A program made the translations under genes and the position numbers. From assembly GCA_024305745.1 (NCBI GenBank), contig JAHRBS010000013.1, forward strand, positions 1,488,001 through 1,552,000: a stretch of 64,000 nucleotides of DNA, in the 5' to 3' direction. Of the stretch, positions 51,295 through 63,337 are shown piece after piece (the stretch's first letter is position 1; every line of letters begins with the position of its first letter). A model generated the notes under the pieces. The model made no database searches. It was not told the origin of the DNA and saw only the letters and a program-made list of their open reading frames with translations. This DNA is from Polyporus tsugae. Its lineage: Eukaryota > Basidiomycota > Agaricomycetes > Polyporales > Polyporaceae.

Positions 51295-53061
51295 ATGCCT
51301 CGCAACATGCAGCACCGAAGGAGGCCTGTCGAAGAACTGGCAGTGCGTGCCCCCGCTCTCATCGACCTTCCCATTTCACTCCCGCCCATCCCTTTGCTCG
51401 GCCCCATTCTGACGCCACTCATCGACGGTCCTCCTCCCAAAACCACGACTCCCAGTACACCCTCTACGCCTCAACCGACTCGGACGACTGCGCCTAAACC
51501 GACGACTACGACTCAAGCCGCGCCTCCTCCTCAAACGCCCACCACCACCCAGCCCTCCAACCCCCAGTCACCGACGACTTCCCCCAATGCTCCCCCGACT
51601 GGCGATGGAAATAGTAACAGCTCAACGTCCAGTAATGGTTCGAACCCAGAGCCCTCAGCTGGCTCTGCTCCGTCCTCCCCTTCCGAATCCAACCCCTCTG
51701 GATCGCCGCCTTCTTCCGGATCGTCACCCTCTGATAGCTCCTCTTCGCCGGGGATCTCTTTACGCCCTGGCAGCCCCGTCGTCACGATCAGTGGAGATGG
51801 CCAGGCTTTCCTCTCCAGTTCCCAGACAAGCTCACTAGCGCAGGAGACCGGCGGTAGCACGTACCCAAGCGACACCACCCAGGCGTCCATCCCTACGTAC
51901 TCGGGCACAATGACGGGGTCGGCGACCGGACCAGCCACGAATTCAACAAATGTCGACGCCGATCCAGTAGACCCCGCTCAGGCTGAGTCCACTCATCACG
52001 GACTCTCCGGCGGTGTCACGGCTGCGATCGTGATTGTCAGTGTCTTGCTCGGTTTCGTCGTCCTCCTTTGCTGTATGCGCCGCCGCGCCATTGCTACCCG
52101 GGTCCGCCGCCGGAGGGAGTGGTTCGCCGGCGGCGCGACTCAGGACATGGGGTACGCCGACAGAGACGCCGCCGCTGGCCCCTCTTCCGCCCGGAGCAGC
52201 TTCGCAACCAACTTCGACCGTGGTCAGATTGCGAGCGGTCTGCCCACGTTCGACTTCGCGGCGCTGCAGACCCCGCAAACGATGCAGCAAATTTGGCCGT
52301 CGGACCTCTCCGGCTCGATCCTGGCCATCCCCCCAGCGTCACGCACTGTCGAGTCTTCGTCCTCTCCGACGGTTCGGGCTACCACAGATCGATCCATCAT
52401 CCACTCTGCCTCTTCTGGGCCCGGCAGCCGCCCTTCGTCACAGGCGTCCTCGCTATGCTTGGTCGTGCCGCCCCCTGCCGCAGAGGCTTCATCCAGGCTG
52501 TCGCCGATCTCCGTCCGCCCCTTCTCGCCCACCGAGAGCTGGTCGTTCCCCAAGCCACCCAAGGATGACGAGAGCGGCCGCCTCGCCTCCCAGATCCGCA
52601 GCGGGTCCATTGCCAACTCTAGTCAGAGCTCCGGGTCCTTCCCTGCAGAGGAGCCGCAGAACCCTGTTGCGGTGGCGGAGAACCCATTCGAGGAGCCCGA
52701 GAACCCCTTCGCTGACCCCTCCTCCGTGCCTTCTCCCGAGTCCGCTGTGGTTCCCTTCACGGCCATCGAGACCATCCGCCGTCCGTTTGTGCCTTCCATG
52801 CATGACGAGATGGCCGTCAACGTCGGCGATCAAGTCCGGGTTGTCCGTCGTTTCGACGACGGCTGGGCGGTCGCTCAGAACGTCAGCACGGGTGCGCAGG
52901 GACTCGTCCCGCTCGACCGCATGCGCGACGACGAGAAGGAGATGCCTGCGCCTGCTTTTCTGGCGAGGAAACGGGTCAGCAGCTACGTGCGCCCTCGGGA
53001 CTCCGTGCTCACCCGTGCCAGCGTCATGAGTGGCACCTCAACCATCGGAGCGGCTATATAA
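51295..53061 (+). CDS. Single-pass membrane protein with C-terminal SH3 domain (Fus1-like layout)
   Basis: One exon, 588 aa from the ATG at 51295 (the longer open frame starts on GTG). A basic N-terminus and Pro/Leu segment are followed by a roughly 170-residue Pro/Ser/Thr-rich stalk, likely O-mannosylated. A transmembrane helix lies near residues 240-262 (GVTAAIVIVSVLLGFVVLLC), with CMRRR and RVRRRREW stop-transfer charges on its cytoplasmic side. The cytoplasmic part is Ser-rich with EEPENPFADPS-type repeats and ends in an SH3 fold at about 492-544 (MHDEMAVNVGDQVRVVRRFD, then DGWAVAQN and GLVPLDRM). This stalk-TM-SH3 order resembles yeast Fus1, a cell-fusion and polarity protein. Orthology is not claimed. 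No cleavable signal peptide is obvious, so an upstream start exon may be missing. Confidence 0.85.
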   Translation: MPRNMQHRRRPVEELAVRAPALIDLPISLPPIPLLGPILTPLIDGPPPKTTTPSTPSTPQPTRTTAPKPTTTTQAAPPPQTPTTTQPSNPQSPTTSPNAPPTGDGNSNSSTSSNGSNPEPSAGSAPSSPSESNPSGSPPSSGSSPSDSSSSPGISLRPGSPVVTISGDGQAFLSSSQTSSLAQETGGSTYPSDTTQASIPTYSGTMTGSATGPATNSTNVDADPVDPAQAESTHHGLSGGVTAAIVIVSVLLGFVVLLCCMRRRAIATRVRRRREWFAGGATQDMGYADRDAAAGPSSARSSFATNFDRGQIASGLPTFDFAALQTPQTMQQIWPSDLSGSILAIPPASRTVESSSSPTVRATTDRSIIHSASSGPGSRPSSQASSLCLVVPPPAAEASSRLSPISVRPFSPTESWSFPKPPKDDESGRLASQIRSGSIANSSQSSGSFPAEEPQNPVAVAENPFEEPENPFADPSSVPSPESAVVPFTAIETIRRPFVPSMHDEMAVNVGDQVRVVRRFDDGWAVAQNVSTGAQGLVPLDRMRDDEKEMPAPAFLARKRVSSYVRPRDSVLTRASVMSGTSTIGAAI

Positions 53062-55510
53062 CCGATCCCCCTCAGGTGAGTTGTCGACGCTTCTTTCGTG
53101 CGGAGCGTCCGTACTAATATCGGATAGTAGCTTTCGCCGGATGTGTAGCGTGCCTGTTGTCTGTTACACTACTATACATTCACCCTCCGTCTCGCTGGCT
53201 GTCGACGATCACGCGCCTCACCTGGTCTCAACGGCCAGCCGGTACCCATCACTACGTTGTGTTAGAACTCTTGAAAACTTTGATCCCTTCGATGCTCGCC
53301 TGCTCGCCCATTACTCCGTGCTCTCCCCGCATCACCATTAATGCCGCATTCCTCCGTCCTCGCATGCGCACATCACGTTAATCTCGCCTCACTATGGTCT
53401 ATATGATGCTATCGACGTTCTGTCTTGCATATTCCCCTCCCCTTGCCGTCGGCTCGCGCTGCTTCCGCCGTTGATCACCGTGTCTCTGCTGTTTGTGTAT
53501 ACCGCACCCATTCACCCCTTCACCCCTTCACGTTGGACACCGTACATACTGGGGCCGTGACTTCGCGTCTGACGCACTTAGGATGATACCTGTATACCTG
53601 TTCAAAACTTCATCTTGCTTTCCTTCACCACATTTACTGACCTTTCACGTACTCCGTGCATGCATCTGCCCCCCACCCCTTTCCCTGCGGCTGCGTCTCG
53701 CATATACCTGGTCGTGACGGCGTTGATTCGATCGTTGTACCTCCAAGTTCCCATCTGTACCCAAGTTCTGGTACAGGTACTCAGTAGTACATGCGTGTAT
53801 TTCAACAATTGTAGCATTGCTCCGCTGTTTGTAGACCTATTAAGTAGTACTATGTAGTACGTCTGTGTGGCATGTGGTGATATCTGGTGACTGGTCCGTA
53901 GTAGCTTCGGGATGTTGCTTGCCCTAATTCATTCAGTTTCCCTGAGCTGCGTCGTAGCTGGCTTGGCACGGCCGAATCTATAGGCTCCGTCGGGGGCTTA
54001 CCGGTGACCACTCTCGAGCGCAAGCCTCCGTCGGACGGACCGGCGCGACGCCACAGCACCGCGCAAGAAGTCTCCAATTCAGAAAGACATTACACGCCTG
54101 CTGAATCAATGTTGTCCGCTCTGCAGCTGTCTTCCTTGAAGTTCTTTCTCAGCACGCACCCTGTCAGCACTATGATAGTCGCTATGCCATTATCTCAGCC
54201 TCCATGGTAATGAGCACCGAACGTCGGGATGGGTTGGAAACACGCCGGAACTAGGTGACCGGTGATCGGCCCACAGGTAGTCAACACTTTCAACTACTGT
54301 ATGTACATTGTTCATTCAGACCTCAGGCTGCAAGAATCAGCTTTGGACCATATTGAATGGCAATGCACCAGTCTTACTCACCCCAAGGGCCAACAGAACG
54401 GAACCTTCCCATACGGACCCAACTCATCCAGGGTCCTGGCAGGCACATCCACGCCGGTCCTCCATTCAAGTTGACACAATACATACCGTACCTACTTACT
54501 TTGTACACTACTCCCACCCAGGGTACATACCCTACAACCTCAACACGAATTTACCACGAACTTGCAAGAATGTCAGCCCCATATACTACCCCAATTTCCG
54601 GCACGTTCCTCGCATCGGCAGGAGTCCCCACTGAGGCTCGTCATTATGACCACTCGACTTTTATTGATCTCGCCCCCCGCCCAACACACAGGAACGGGCG
54701 CACACGGCGCGCAGGATCCGCAACGGACGGGCGTGCACGCACACCCGCCCCGTGTAGGTCCACTGCGGCTGCGGCAGGTCAGGCCTCCTCCCCAGGGTGG
54801 GTGGTGCTCGTTGAGCGGCCTGAGGGGAGGCCGGCTAGGAGGCGTGCGCCAATGACTGGCTGTCATCGAGGCAAACAGCAAAACAAAGTTCGCCAAATTG
54901 GCAACTTGGAAGCAACGTACCTAAAGGCGAAACCAGAGACTTGTCAGTTCGATCCTCGATGCGAAGCACAAGACCACGCAGGACGGGTGTGCGGAGGATG
55001 GACGCGCAGCCCAGCACAAACAGCGATACCATTACACGCCGCGCGCGCTCCCGCTCGCCCTCGCCCTCACACACCAAACCGAGGTAACGAGAGCGGGGCA
55101 GACGAAGGGGCGCGTCGCGGTCGGAACAACAGGGGGAGGATTATGCGGATATCTAGCGTATGGACGGATTCAACCAGGACGGGGCGGGAGGCTGGCGGGA
55201 GGCCAAGAACACAACAAGCACCGAAAGCGAAGAACGTGTCAATTGCAGCATGGTAGAGCAAGACGAAGAGCGAGCATGTCGGGCGGAGGCGGTGGGAGGT
55301 GAGAGAGGGGGGAGAAGGGAGGGAGGGATTGTGACCGTGTACCGTGGATCGTGACCGTGAGCAAGGAAAATCCAATTCCGAGACCTGAGGCTTCCAAGGA
55401 GAGATGACGCTTGGGGAGAAAGAGAGAGAGAAGGCGGAGGGACATGAAGAGGGCCATAACGCGATGTGCGAGTGTGACCGAGCGACGCTAGGTGGCCGGC
55501 CAAGCAAACG
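53062..55510. other. Intergenic region between convergent genes
   Basis: About 2.4 kb between the stop of the SH3 gene and the stop of the FYR gene. Open frames at 54357-55256 (+) and 54573-54896 (-) are GC-rich chance frames without motifs. No gene is supported. Confidence 0.5.
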
Positions 55511-58316
55511 TTACCGCTCAGTCACAGGAGAGTATGACGGGTGGGAGGCGTGGCCGTTCCTTCGCAAGCCGCTGTTGCCATTCGCGTAGTCCCCACCCGT
55601 ACCCTCGCCCGCGGGAGGAGACGCCATGGGCGGAGCCGGATACGCATTCATGATGCTGGCAAACGTAGCAGGGACAGGCGGAGGCGGAGGCGATCTATCG
55701 CGTTCACGTTCCCTGTATGCAGCTTCCCCGCCGTTCGGAATGGGCGCGTGCGACTCATACGCAGAACGCTGATGAGGCGACGGGAGCGAGCCTTGCGAAC
55801 GCGAGTGCGGCAGCGCCGGAGGGGGCAGGTGCGAGTGGTGGTCGTAGTAGCCTCCCTCACGATCACGCTCTCGGTCCGCACGCTCGCGATGCAGGACAGG
55901 CGAACGCGACGCGGTGCGCGAGTGCGCAGGGGAATGCGAGTCGACCTGCATACCGTTTCCAGCATACTCGTCGTATACGACGGGTGCAGCGCTGTGGCTG
56001 TTGTTGTTGTTGTTGTTGCGCGACCCTCGGCGTCCTCGGTGTTCGGGGGGCACGTTGGGATACTCTTGGTGGAACGTGATCGGCTTCATCGGGAGATTGT
56101 TGAGCTGAGGTGGTGCGTGCCGAGGACGGAGCGACGGGTCCTCCTTCTCGACTTGGATGATCTGCAGCTCTCCATGCCTTCCGAGCACCGCTTGCGCCGG
56201 ACCAGAAGAAGCAGGCACTGCTATGGGGACGGGCATAGGTTCTGGCTCGGGGTGCTCGAAATACCCATTCCCGTTGCCTCCTGAACCAGGGGAGGGTGAG
56301 TCTTGCTCATCTGGGAGCGCAGGTATTACTGCAGCGTGCCGCCCGCCGAGCGGTCTGTAAGAGAAAGGAACAGTGTAGGACAATGTGAGTGATCTGATGT
56401 CGTCTATCGTTCGCATGCCCTACGGCGCCAGCCCCCACATCCGTATGTAGTCGCATTCCTTTGAGTGAAACAAGGAGGAGGACGTACGGGCGGGGACGCA
56501 TTGGGGTAGACGGCGCCGCAGAGAGCAAGTAACGTGAAAAGACGCTCACCCTCCTTCCGTAAAGTGCTGCCACACGTAGTCCTTCAGCTGGTTCGCGTGC
56601 GGCAGTTCCTGGATGAGGTGCTTGATCGTGTTCTGTCCCAATCCGAAGAAGTCGGGGCCCGAGACCGAGTTCGAGTGCACGCGGTTGCGGATGTGATTCG
56701 CCGCGCGCACGATCACTGACCACGCCCCTGTCGCAGTGCCCGCGACGATAGGCTTGTCCGGCGCGTCCGCGGCGGTGATCTGGAACTTGGGGCCGTCGCC
56801 GCCGTCGAGGATCTTGCAGTGATACACGACTTCGGTATTCATGTCGATCGTAGACAGATAGCGCCTACGAACGACAGGAACACGCGACCCAGACCGGATA
56901 GGCGGGACATTCATGATTAGCACATCGGAGATTGTAGCATGAGCTACCGAGAAGACGGAAACGCACCGCGTTACTTCATAGCCCACCGGAAAGATGTACC
57001 TCTCCGTGTGGAAGTGCTCCCTCATGCAAACCTCTCCAAGGTTGATTACGGTCATGATGCCCACGTTAAGGGGCAGAATCGGCTTCCCCCGCTTGTCGCG
57101 CGGGACGGTCGGGATGCTGTAGCTCTTCGTGGTGACGGTGTGTGCCTTGAGACGTTTTGGCTTCGTGTGTCGCTGGATGTCCGAGGGTCGCGAGCTGGCA
57201 GAGGACGTCGTCCGCAGCGTCATTTGCATCTGCGGCTGCGCCCCGAGCGGGGCCCCGTGCTGGTACGAGGGCGAGAGGCCCTCAGGAGGGATGGCGCCGT
57301 AATCCTCCTGAGGCGAGAGGACGGGCGAGAGCGATTCGGAGCGTCGGCGTACATGACCATGCGGAGTGCCTGCGAGCTGAGCGCCAGGATGAGGTGCGGG
57401 AGGTATAGACGACGAACCCGGAGGCCCTTCACCAGGGTGCACAGGAGGCTTGAGGCGCAATCGGGTACCACCACTTGAGACCGCGAAAGGCGGTGATGGG
57501 GGACCACCAGGAGCTGGAGCTGGGGGCGGCGCGTTGTGGGCGGGGGCGTACGTTAGGGGGGCGCCAATGTCCTTGCCTTTGGGCGGTACGCCTCCTCTTA
57601 GCTTGCGCGTCGTTGCAGGGGGCCTTTTGTCTCGCGGATCATCTTCCTGCCTTTCCCTAGCCTCGACTTCCTGTCTTTTGCGGGCCGCAGGGCTAATGTG
57701 ACGTGAGAGAAGGTGAGGGTCGATGTCTGGGTCCTCGCGCTCGAGCTCGTCAATCGCTTGTCGGAGGTTGGAGACGAACATCTGCTGGTTCCGATTGTCG
57801 AGAAGGCTGCGAGGGAAAGCTGTGAATGGGGGTTCAGGGACTGGGGCACCGGGGTTGCGAGCGGGGTCGAGTTCCAGCTCCGCGATGCGGTCGAGGAGGA
57901 CTCTGGGTAGTGTGAGGTTCTAGACATCGAGACCCGATAATGAACGAAGACGCACGATCTTTCCGACCTCCACTTGACGTTCCTCTCCCCCGAGCCGCGT
58001 AGCTGGAGCATCGCCTCCTTGTGTTTCTGCAGAACAGCGCCAGGTCATACGCGTTATTTGCGAACCAACGACGGCAAAGAGGTTGCAAATTGGCGGTGAT
58101 GACGAACGATATTGAACGAGCGAAAAAGACGAAGGGTTGAATTATACACACCTCCTCGAGCTCAAAATATTTCCTCTTCAGTCTGCTGTACTTTGCAGCA
58201 ACGTCGGGATCCTTCTGCTTCGCGATGCCTGGCTGGCCTGGCTGTGGAGGAAGCGGGGGAGGCCCCATGACGATATCCTGTGGCGGAGGCATTGGAGCCC
58301 TCTGGGTGTGGCTCAT
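55511..58316 (-). CDS. FYRN/FYRC-domain protein (TBRG1-like)
   Basis: Five exons: 58152-58316, 57956-58026, 56967-57902, 56550-56864 and 55511-56354, giving 776 aa in phase. FYRN and FYRC are paired Phe/Tyr-rich modules found in chromatin proteins such as TBRG1 and KMT2 methyltransferases. The N-terminus has a short helical segment (AAKYSRLKRKYFELEEKHKE), then LLDRIAELE and MFVSNLRQAIDELEREDPDI. A basic linker (KPKRLKAHTVTTKSYSIPTV) leads into FYRN (PLNVGIMTVINLGEVCMREH, then YIFPVGYEVTRRYLSTIDMN). FYRC follows directly (YHCKILDGGDGPKFQITAAD; GAWSVIVRAANHIRNRVHSN; SGPDFFGLGQNTIKHLIQEL). The last 280 residues are Pro/Ser/Arg-rich with a six-Asn run. No SET domain or PHD finger is present, so a TBRG1-like chromatin factor is the best description. 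Confidence 0.9.
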
Positions 58317-61051
58317 GGGACGAGGGAGGGACAAGGGGGGGAGGGGGTGATGGGAGACAAGGGGAGAGATGAACCCGGGGTCTTGGGCTATATAGGTGGG
58401 GGCCAGGGGAAGCGGCCAGCTGTTTGGTCCGATCCCACATTTGCTCACTCTACCCGCACCACGTCGCTCGAGATCACTCCTCGCATATACATCCTGCCCG
58501 CATTGCATCATTGGGCGCCCGCACATTGTCGAATGAACAAACAAAAGCGACTAATATTGTGATTGTCTAAAATGGCTACGACGGCTACGCGGCGGGGCGA
58601 GAGCCGCTGGATAAGTACGGGGCGTTGAATGGCGGAAATGGAGAGGATGGGATAAGGAGCGGCTGTAAGTACTGGGCGGCGTGGCGTTGATTGACTTGTT
58701 TGGATCCTTCAGACGCCGAAACCTTCTTCCCACTCGTCCAGGACCCCAGAACCCCGCCCATCCGCCGGCACGCAGCTCCTAGGCCTCCTCCGCCTCAGGC
58801 TTCCTCGCCTCTCCTCATCGCATCTTTCCGTGCCAACACGCAAGAATGATACCCCTTCCCACATGTACCAACACCATCGCGCCCTATCAAGGTTTTGCAC
58901 ACCTCTTCTTCACCCGTTCATCCCCGTTTGTCCAAATCTACCATCTGTCAGCCAACGAGCGTTCTCACATTTCCTGGGGCCCTCCTTCAGCCGGGCGGCT
59001 ATTCGCTACCTGGATCCTTACCAAGTGGTGCCATAAGGTGCCATAACGGTCGAGTCGATTCCATCGTGGCACTTAAAGCCATTTGCGACATGCGATGCGA
59101 CAGTTACAATGCATAGCAGCCTCGTTGCATCAATCCTGTGCTCATTCGTCTCAGCCCTTGGGTCTTGGACTCTACTGAACGCCGGCCAGCGATCCCGACG
59201 CGTCTACTTCTTCGGGAGATCCGCTTTCCTTATAAGGCTACTCTACCACTTCCTCCTGACCGGTGGGTGGCCAGGCCTGCCGCGCCTGTTGGGCGCCCAA
59301 CGTCCCATTCTGGCGCAATCCCGACGCGCTGTCGCTGGACGCTGCGATCGCAAGGGCCCCGCCAGATCACGATGTTGCAACCGTCTCCGCTCTACCAGGT
59401 CCACAGTCCTAACTTGTTACTCAACACACACGCACGCACGAGCTCTGCGCCAAATTGCATCAACTTCACGTAAAATCAAGCAGTGCGCGAGACGGAAGCA
59501 TACTGGAAGTATCCCCAAAATCTTCCTCATGTTGCCGGAGCTCCTCGCACCAAATTCCTGTTATGCGCAGAATTGCCACGCTGCGCGTGAATGGGCCAGC
59601 TCGAATCGAATCGAAAGCCCACCAACCTACGCCTATCGCCAAATGCGGTTGCCCTCAAGAGTCCTCGAGGATCGTCCGTCCAATAGGCAGCGCAGCATGA
59701 CGTCGACCCTCCTTCCCGCAGCCGACTCGTGCTTGTTCTTCTGCAGCACCCTTAAGCTTCGCCGCTTCTCTCCCGGCATCCCGAGCCCAGCGTGTTCTCT
59801 TCCTCGGCGACCTCATCAATAATTCACCCGACCAGTCGCTTCGAAGCCCAGAACGTGCAAATGCAAACTCCTGCACGCTTATCCTCCGCTAGTCCGACTG
59901 CGCCTTTCAAGTTTTGGGCATCATATGAAGTAGACGCGGACCGGGTCATGTTGCAGTTGCGCGCTCGCCGCGCCGTTTGGTATCAACGTTGGGATCTCGA
60001 GAACGTACCCATGATGCCCCCTCAAGGTCGCACGGTGACAAAGAATTTCGAACAGATGGCTCGGGCCCCCTGCCACTTCGAGGAGCCCGACCGCGAGTAC
60101 TGCTTCCTTGCACTGGCAGCTTCCACGACCTCGACCGCTGGCAACGGGGAAGCGCTAGCTCTAGCGCCCCCCAGGCTTATTTGACAAGTCACTTTCGTTT
60201 CTCTCTCGAGGCAAAGACGTTACTGGATCGTGCCAATTTTGGCAACGATTGTGCTACAGATAGACCGTCGTTACCGACAGGTTGCTGCCGCTAGGGCGAG
60301 AGGGGCCAACACCGTTGCGGGATCCTCCCATGGAACATGGTGCCGGTGTCGTGCCTGACTGACGTTGGCGTCGATATTGAGGAACCCTTCTTCAACATCG
60401 CCGCCCGCCGACCCCATGTGGGCTCGAACTCACTGCGGATTCTTGTCTGGACTCTCAGGGTCTCCTGGAATTTCGACATGGGCGTCGGCGAACTCAAGAG
60501 CGAAAACAACGCAGACGCTCCAGGGCCGGCATGCATATAGGCGCGTGAGCTGAGGGTGCGGCGCAGAAGCGAATGCGTTGGGAGGGCTCGATACTGACGG
60601 TGAGGGGGCTTCCAGTCCAGTGTCGGCCGAACCGCAAAGTGAGGGCAACGAGACAGGCGTGCGGGAAGGTCACGTAATTTCGCCATATTGCAGAGCCGTC
60701 GCGAGCCCCCGCTCCGGAAGGCTCGTGGGCAAACGCGGATTGCCGGTTCGTATGGCGGGGCACATGCCCGTGCCCTAACGGCAATCGAGAGTCCATATCC
60801 CGCGGAGACAGTACTCCGAATACCGAACAAGGTTTGTCAGAAAAACTCCCGGGGCGTCCTGCACGCCGTCTCGTCGGGATGCCATTCTCGATAGCTGGTT
60901 CGCTGTGAGCGGCGCAGAACGATAAGGGTACAAATCTGCTTCCATGTTCCAATGCAGAGGTTCCCTGGGCCACGTATGTCAGTGGCTTTGTGATGTTGCG
61001 TAATGAGTACCCCTTACCGACTGTGTGATGGGTTGCTACTGGTGGGCTGGC
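58317..61051. other. Long intergenic stretch, no gene supported
   Basis: About 2.7 kb. Overlapping open frames at 59109-59822 and 59792-60184 (+) and 60291-60973 (-) have no motif, no consistent splice partners and strand ambiguity. The first 250 bp contain the FYR gene promoter, with a TATATAGG-like element at about 58388-58395, 75 bp upstream of its ATG. Confidence 0.45.
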
Positions 61052-62562
61052 TCAGGCTGGCTCTTGGCTTTTGGGGTAAGTCCAGACCTCGAGGCCTTCT
61101 TTCCGCCGCGTCATGGCGTGTAACAGCCTTGGCCTTCCGGTTCCCCGCTTGAGGCTGAATAGAGAGGATGATCCTGCAAATGTGATGCCTGACACCAGGT
61201 TCGTCAGCTAGGAAAACAACAGTACTCAAAACCGGATGAATAGGTCACATATATGCAAGAAAGCATTTGAGTTTTGCTAGGCACATCGCAATCGCTTTGT
61301 TTCTGACGCCCGACCTGAACACAGAAAACGAAAACATACCGTTTTCCTCTCCGCAGCGGTTGCACACCACCACCATGAGCTCCTCGCCCGGCTTCCGTCC
61401 GTCCACCGGCAGATTAACCTCCGAATCAGAACCCGAGTCAGATCCGCTGTCACTGCCAACACCGTCGGCGTCCCCGTCATGTGCCTTGGTCTCGACCCCC
61501 GCATGTTCCTCGACAACCTTCGCCCACAGCGGCCGCAGGCGCAGCGCCCAATAGTTGATCGTGCGCCAGTCGACGTCTTCTTCAGGGCTCTCTTTCGAGT
61601 CGAGCCACGCGTTCAGCAAGACGAGGAGGTTCGTGCGCTGCGCGATGCAGTATTCCGCGACCTCGTACGGCCCGAGCGCGAGGTCCCACACGGCGGGCGG
61701 CTGGGCGTTGAGGTCCATGCATATCCCGAGCGAGACGGTGTTGAGCGGCGGGGGGAGGTGGAACGTCGTGAAGCCCGTGCCTGCGGATATTCATGAAAAC
61801 CGCCGTATCAGCATCAGTCAAAATCCGCGGCAGGCAAATTTGAATGGCAGACAGATATAGATAGACGACAGAAACGTGCTTATGCTTGTATCTGTATCTG
61901 TACCAACCTGCGTGCGCCCATGTCATGTCGGTCTCGTAGAGGTTCGTCTTGCGATAGTCGCCGACGAACTCGCCGTCCGGGCCATAGAGCGCGGCCGAGT
62001 TCGCGCCGACCTTGTCGACCTCTCTCGTCCCGTTCTCGTGATCGGGTGCCGGGAGGACTACGCGGTGCACTTCCTCGGGCCTGAGGCGCTCGGGGTACCC
62101 TGCGACGACGTAGCAGCGGAGACGGGCGGCGAGGGAGGCGCAGAACGTGGAGGTCGGCCCGATGCGCGGCTCCTCGAGGTATGGAGAGATGGAGGCGGCG
62201 TCAGGGAAGACGTAGCCTGTGGGTAAGTGATTGTGAGTGTCGGGGAAGAAGGTTTGAAGGGATGATTGAGACGCACCGGTGAATATCATCTCGGGCAGAC
62301 AGACGAGGTCGACCGAGTTGGGTTGCAGTCTATGTACGGGGGACAGTTCGTTTCATGCTGCCGTTGCCGGTTTGGGTGGGATGGTACAAACCGTTCGCAT
62401 AGCTTCTGCGCTTTCTGTATGTTCTCTTGCACCTTGCCGATCTTGGGTTAGGGAAAGAAACGACCACAGGGTTTGGTTATTGAGCCTCGGGGTCAGAAAA
62501 TACTCGAGTAGCATTGCGAAATGAAATACCTTGGGGGCAAACTGAACGACGGCGACACGCAT
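61052..62562 (-). CDS. NTA1: Protein N-terminal amidase (carbon-nitrogen hydrolase)
   Basis: Nta1 deamidates N-terminal Asn and Gln to Asp and Glu, the first step of the Arg/N-degron pathway. Six exons: 62530-62562, 62392-62441, 62277-62329, 61908-62216, 61340-61780 and 61052-61188, giving 340 aa. The nitrilase Glu-Lys-Cys triad is visible: Glu in CLPEMIFTG (about residue 41), Lys in YRKTNLYETDMTWAH (about 135) and Cys in SLGICMDLN (about 169). The start MRVAVVQFAPK-IGKVQENIQKA is typical. A roughly 35-residue acidic/Ser-Gly insert (GSDSGSDSGSDSE) precedes ELMVVVCNRCGEENG and the C-terminal GITFAGSSSLFSL. Length fits the fungal family. It is divergent from the AMPK beta gene with 775 bp between starts. 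Confidence 0.9.
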
Positions 62563-63337
62563 GGCGCTGCACCTCACAGCGCGCAACCTTAAGTGCAGGA
62601 TGGATGGTCGCAGGAACGTCTTGTGAACGCAGGAACGTCTATCGCGGGCGGCGGTAAGTACGGAAAGGCTGCCGGCGGTGACATTTTAATTAATTAAGTG
62701 GAGGGGGGATCGTGGGATCTTGGATGTCCGCCAGCTCCGATTGGATGAAGGGTGCAGGTGATTGTGGAGGGAGGCCAAGTGCGACGCCTGACAGTGAGAG
62801 TGAGTCTGAGCTTGTGCGCAGATCGCTGACTGTGCACCCAAGTCTCGAGGATTATCCATCTCGCTCTCCTTGTGCGATCGCTTCCTGTTGCACCACTCGT
62901 CCCTCTCAGCCGTCTTGCGGAGATTTCACTCGCGCCGATCGAACAAGAGGAGGAGAGCATCCGAGTCCGTGCGGCGTCACTGGTGAGTTTGATTTGTCAA
63001 TGCGCACATGCACACAAAACATTGACAGAAGAGCTCCAACACAGTCGCCCTGTGACTCTGACGGCCCCGAGTGGGCGAGCAGCTTGTTTTGTGCGACCGC
63101 GACCGCTCGCAGCTGCTCACCCGCCCCGACCTACCCCGCCCTTCTCTCGCCCATCTGCCCGGGTCAAATTCTCGTTCCAGCACGTCGCTGATCCCCTCGA
63201 TTGGAGAGAGATCCAAGATCCTTGCTTGCCCAGCTCTTCACTGGTCGCAGCTCCAACACCACTAGTCAGCACAGAGTCCGTAAAGTCCCCTTTGCTCTGA
63301 TTGATCCCGCCCACATCGCCCACGCCCTTCTTCTAGT
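62563..63337. promoter_or_regulatory. Shared intergenic promoter region of NTA1 and the AMPK beta gene
   Basis: A 775-bp gap between two divergent starts. An AT patch (TTTTAATTAATTAAG) lies at about 62684-62698. No named regulatory site could be identified. Confidence 0.4.

Noticed and set aside
54357..55256. 299-codon plus-strand ORF
   Set aside because: Arg/Pro/Ala-rich chance frame in GC-rich DNA with no domain and a competing minus-strand frame.
59109..60973. Several overlapping ORFs upstream of NTA1
   Set aside because: Frames on both strands overlap, none shows a family signature, and no introns join them sensibly.
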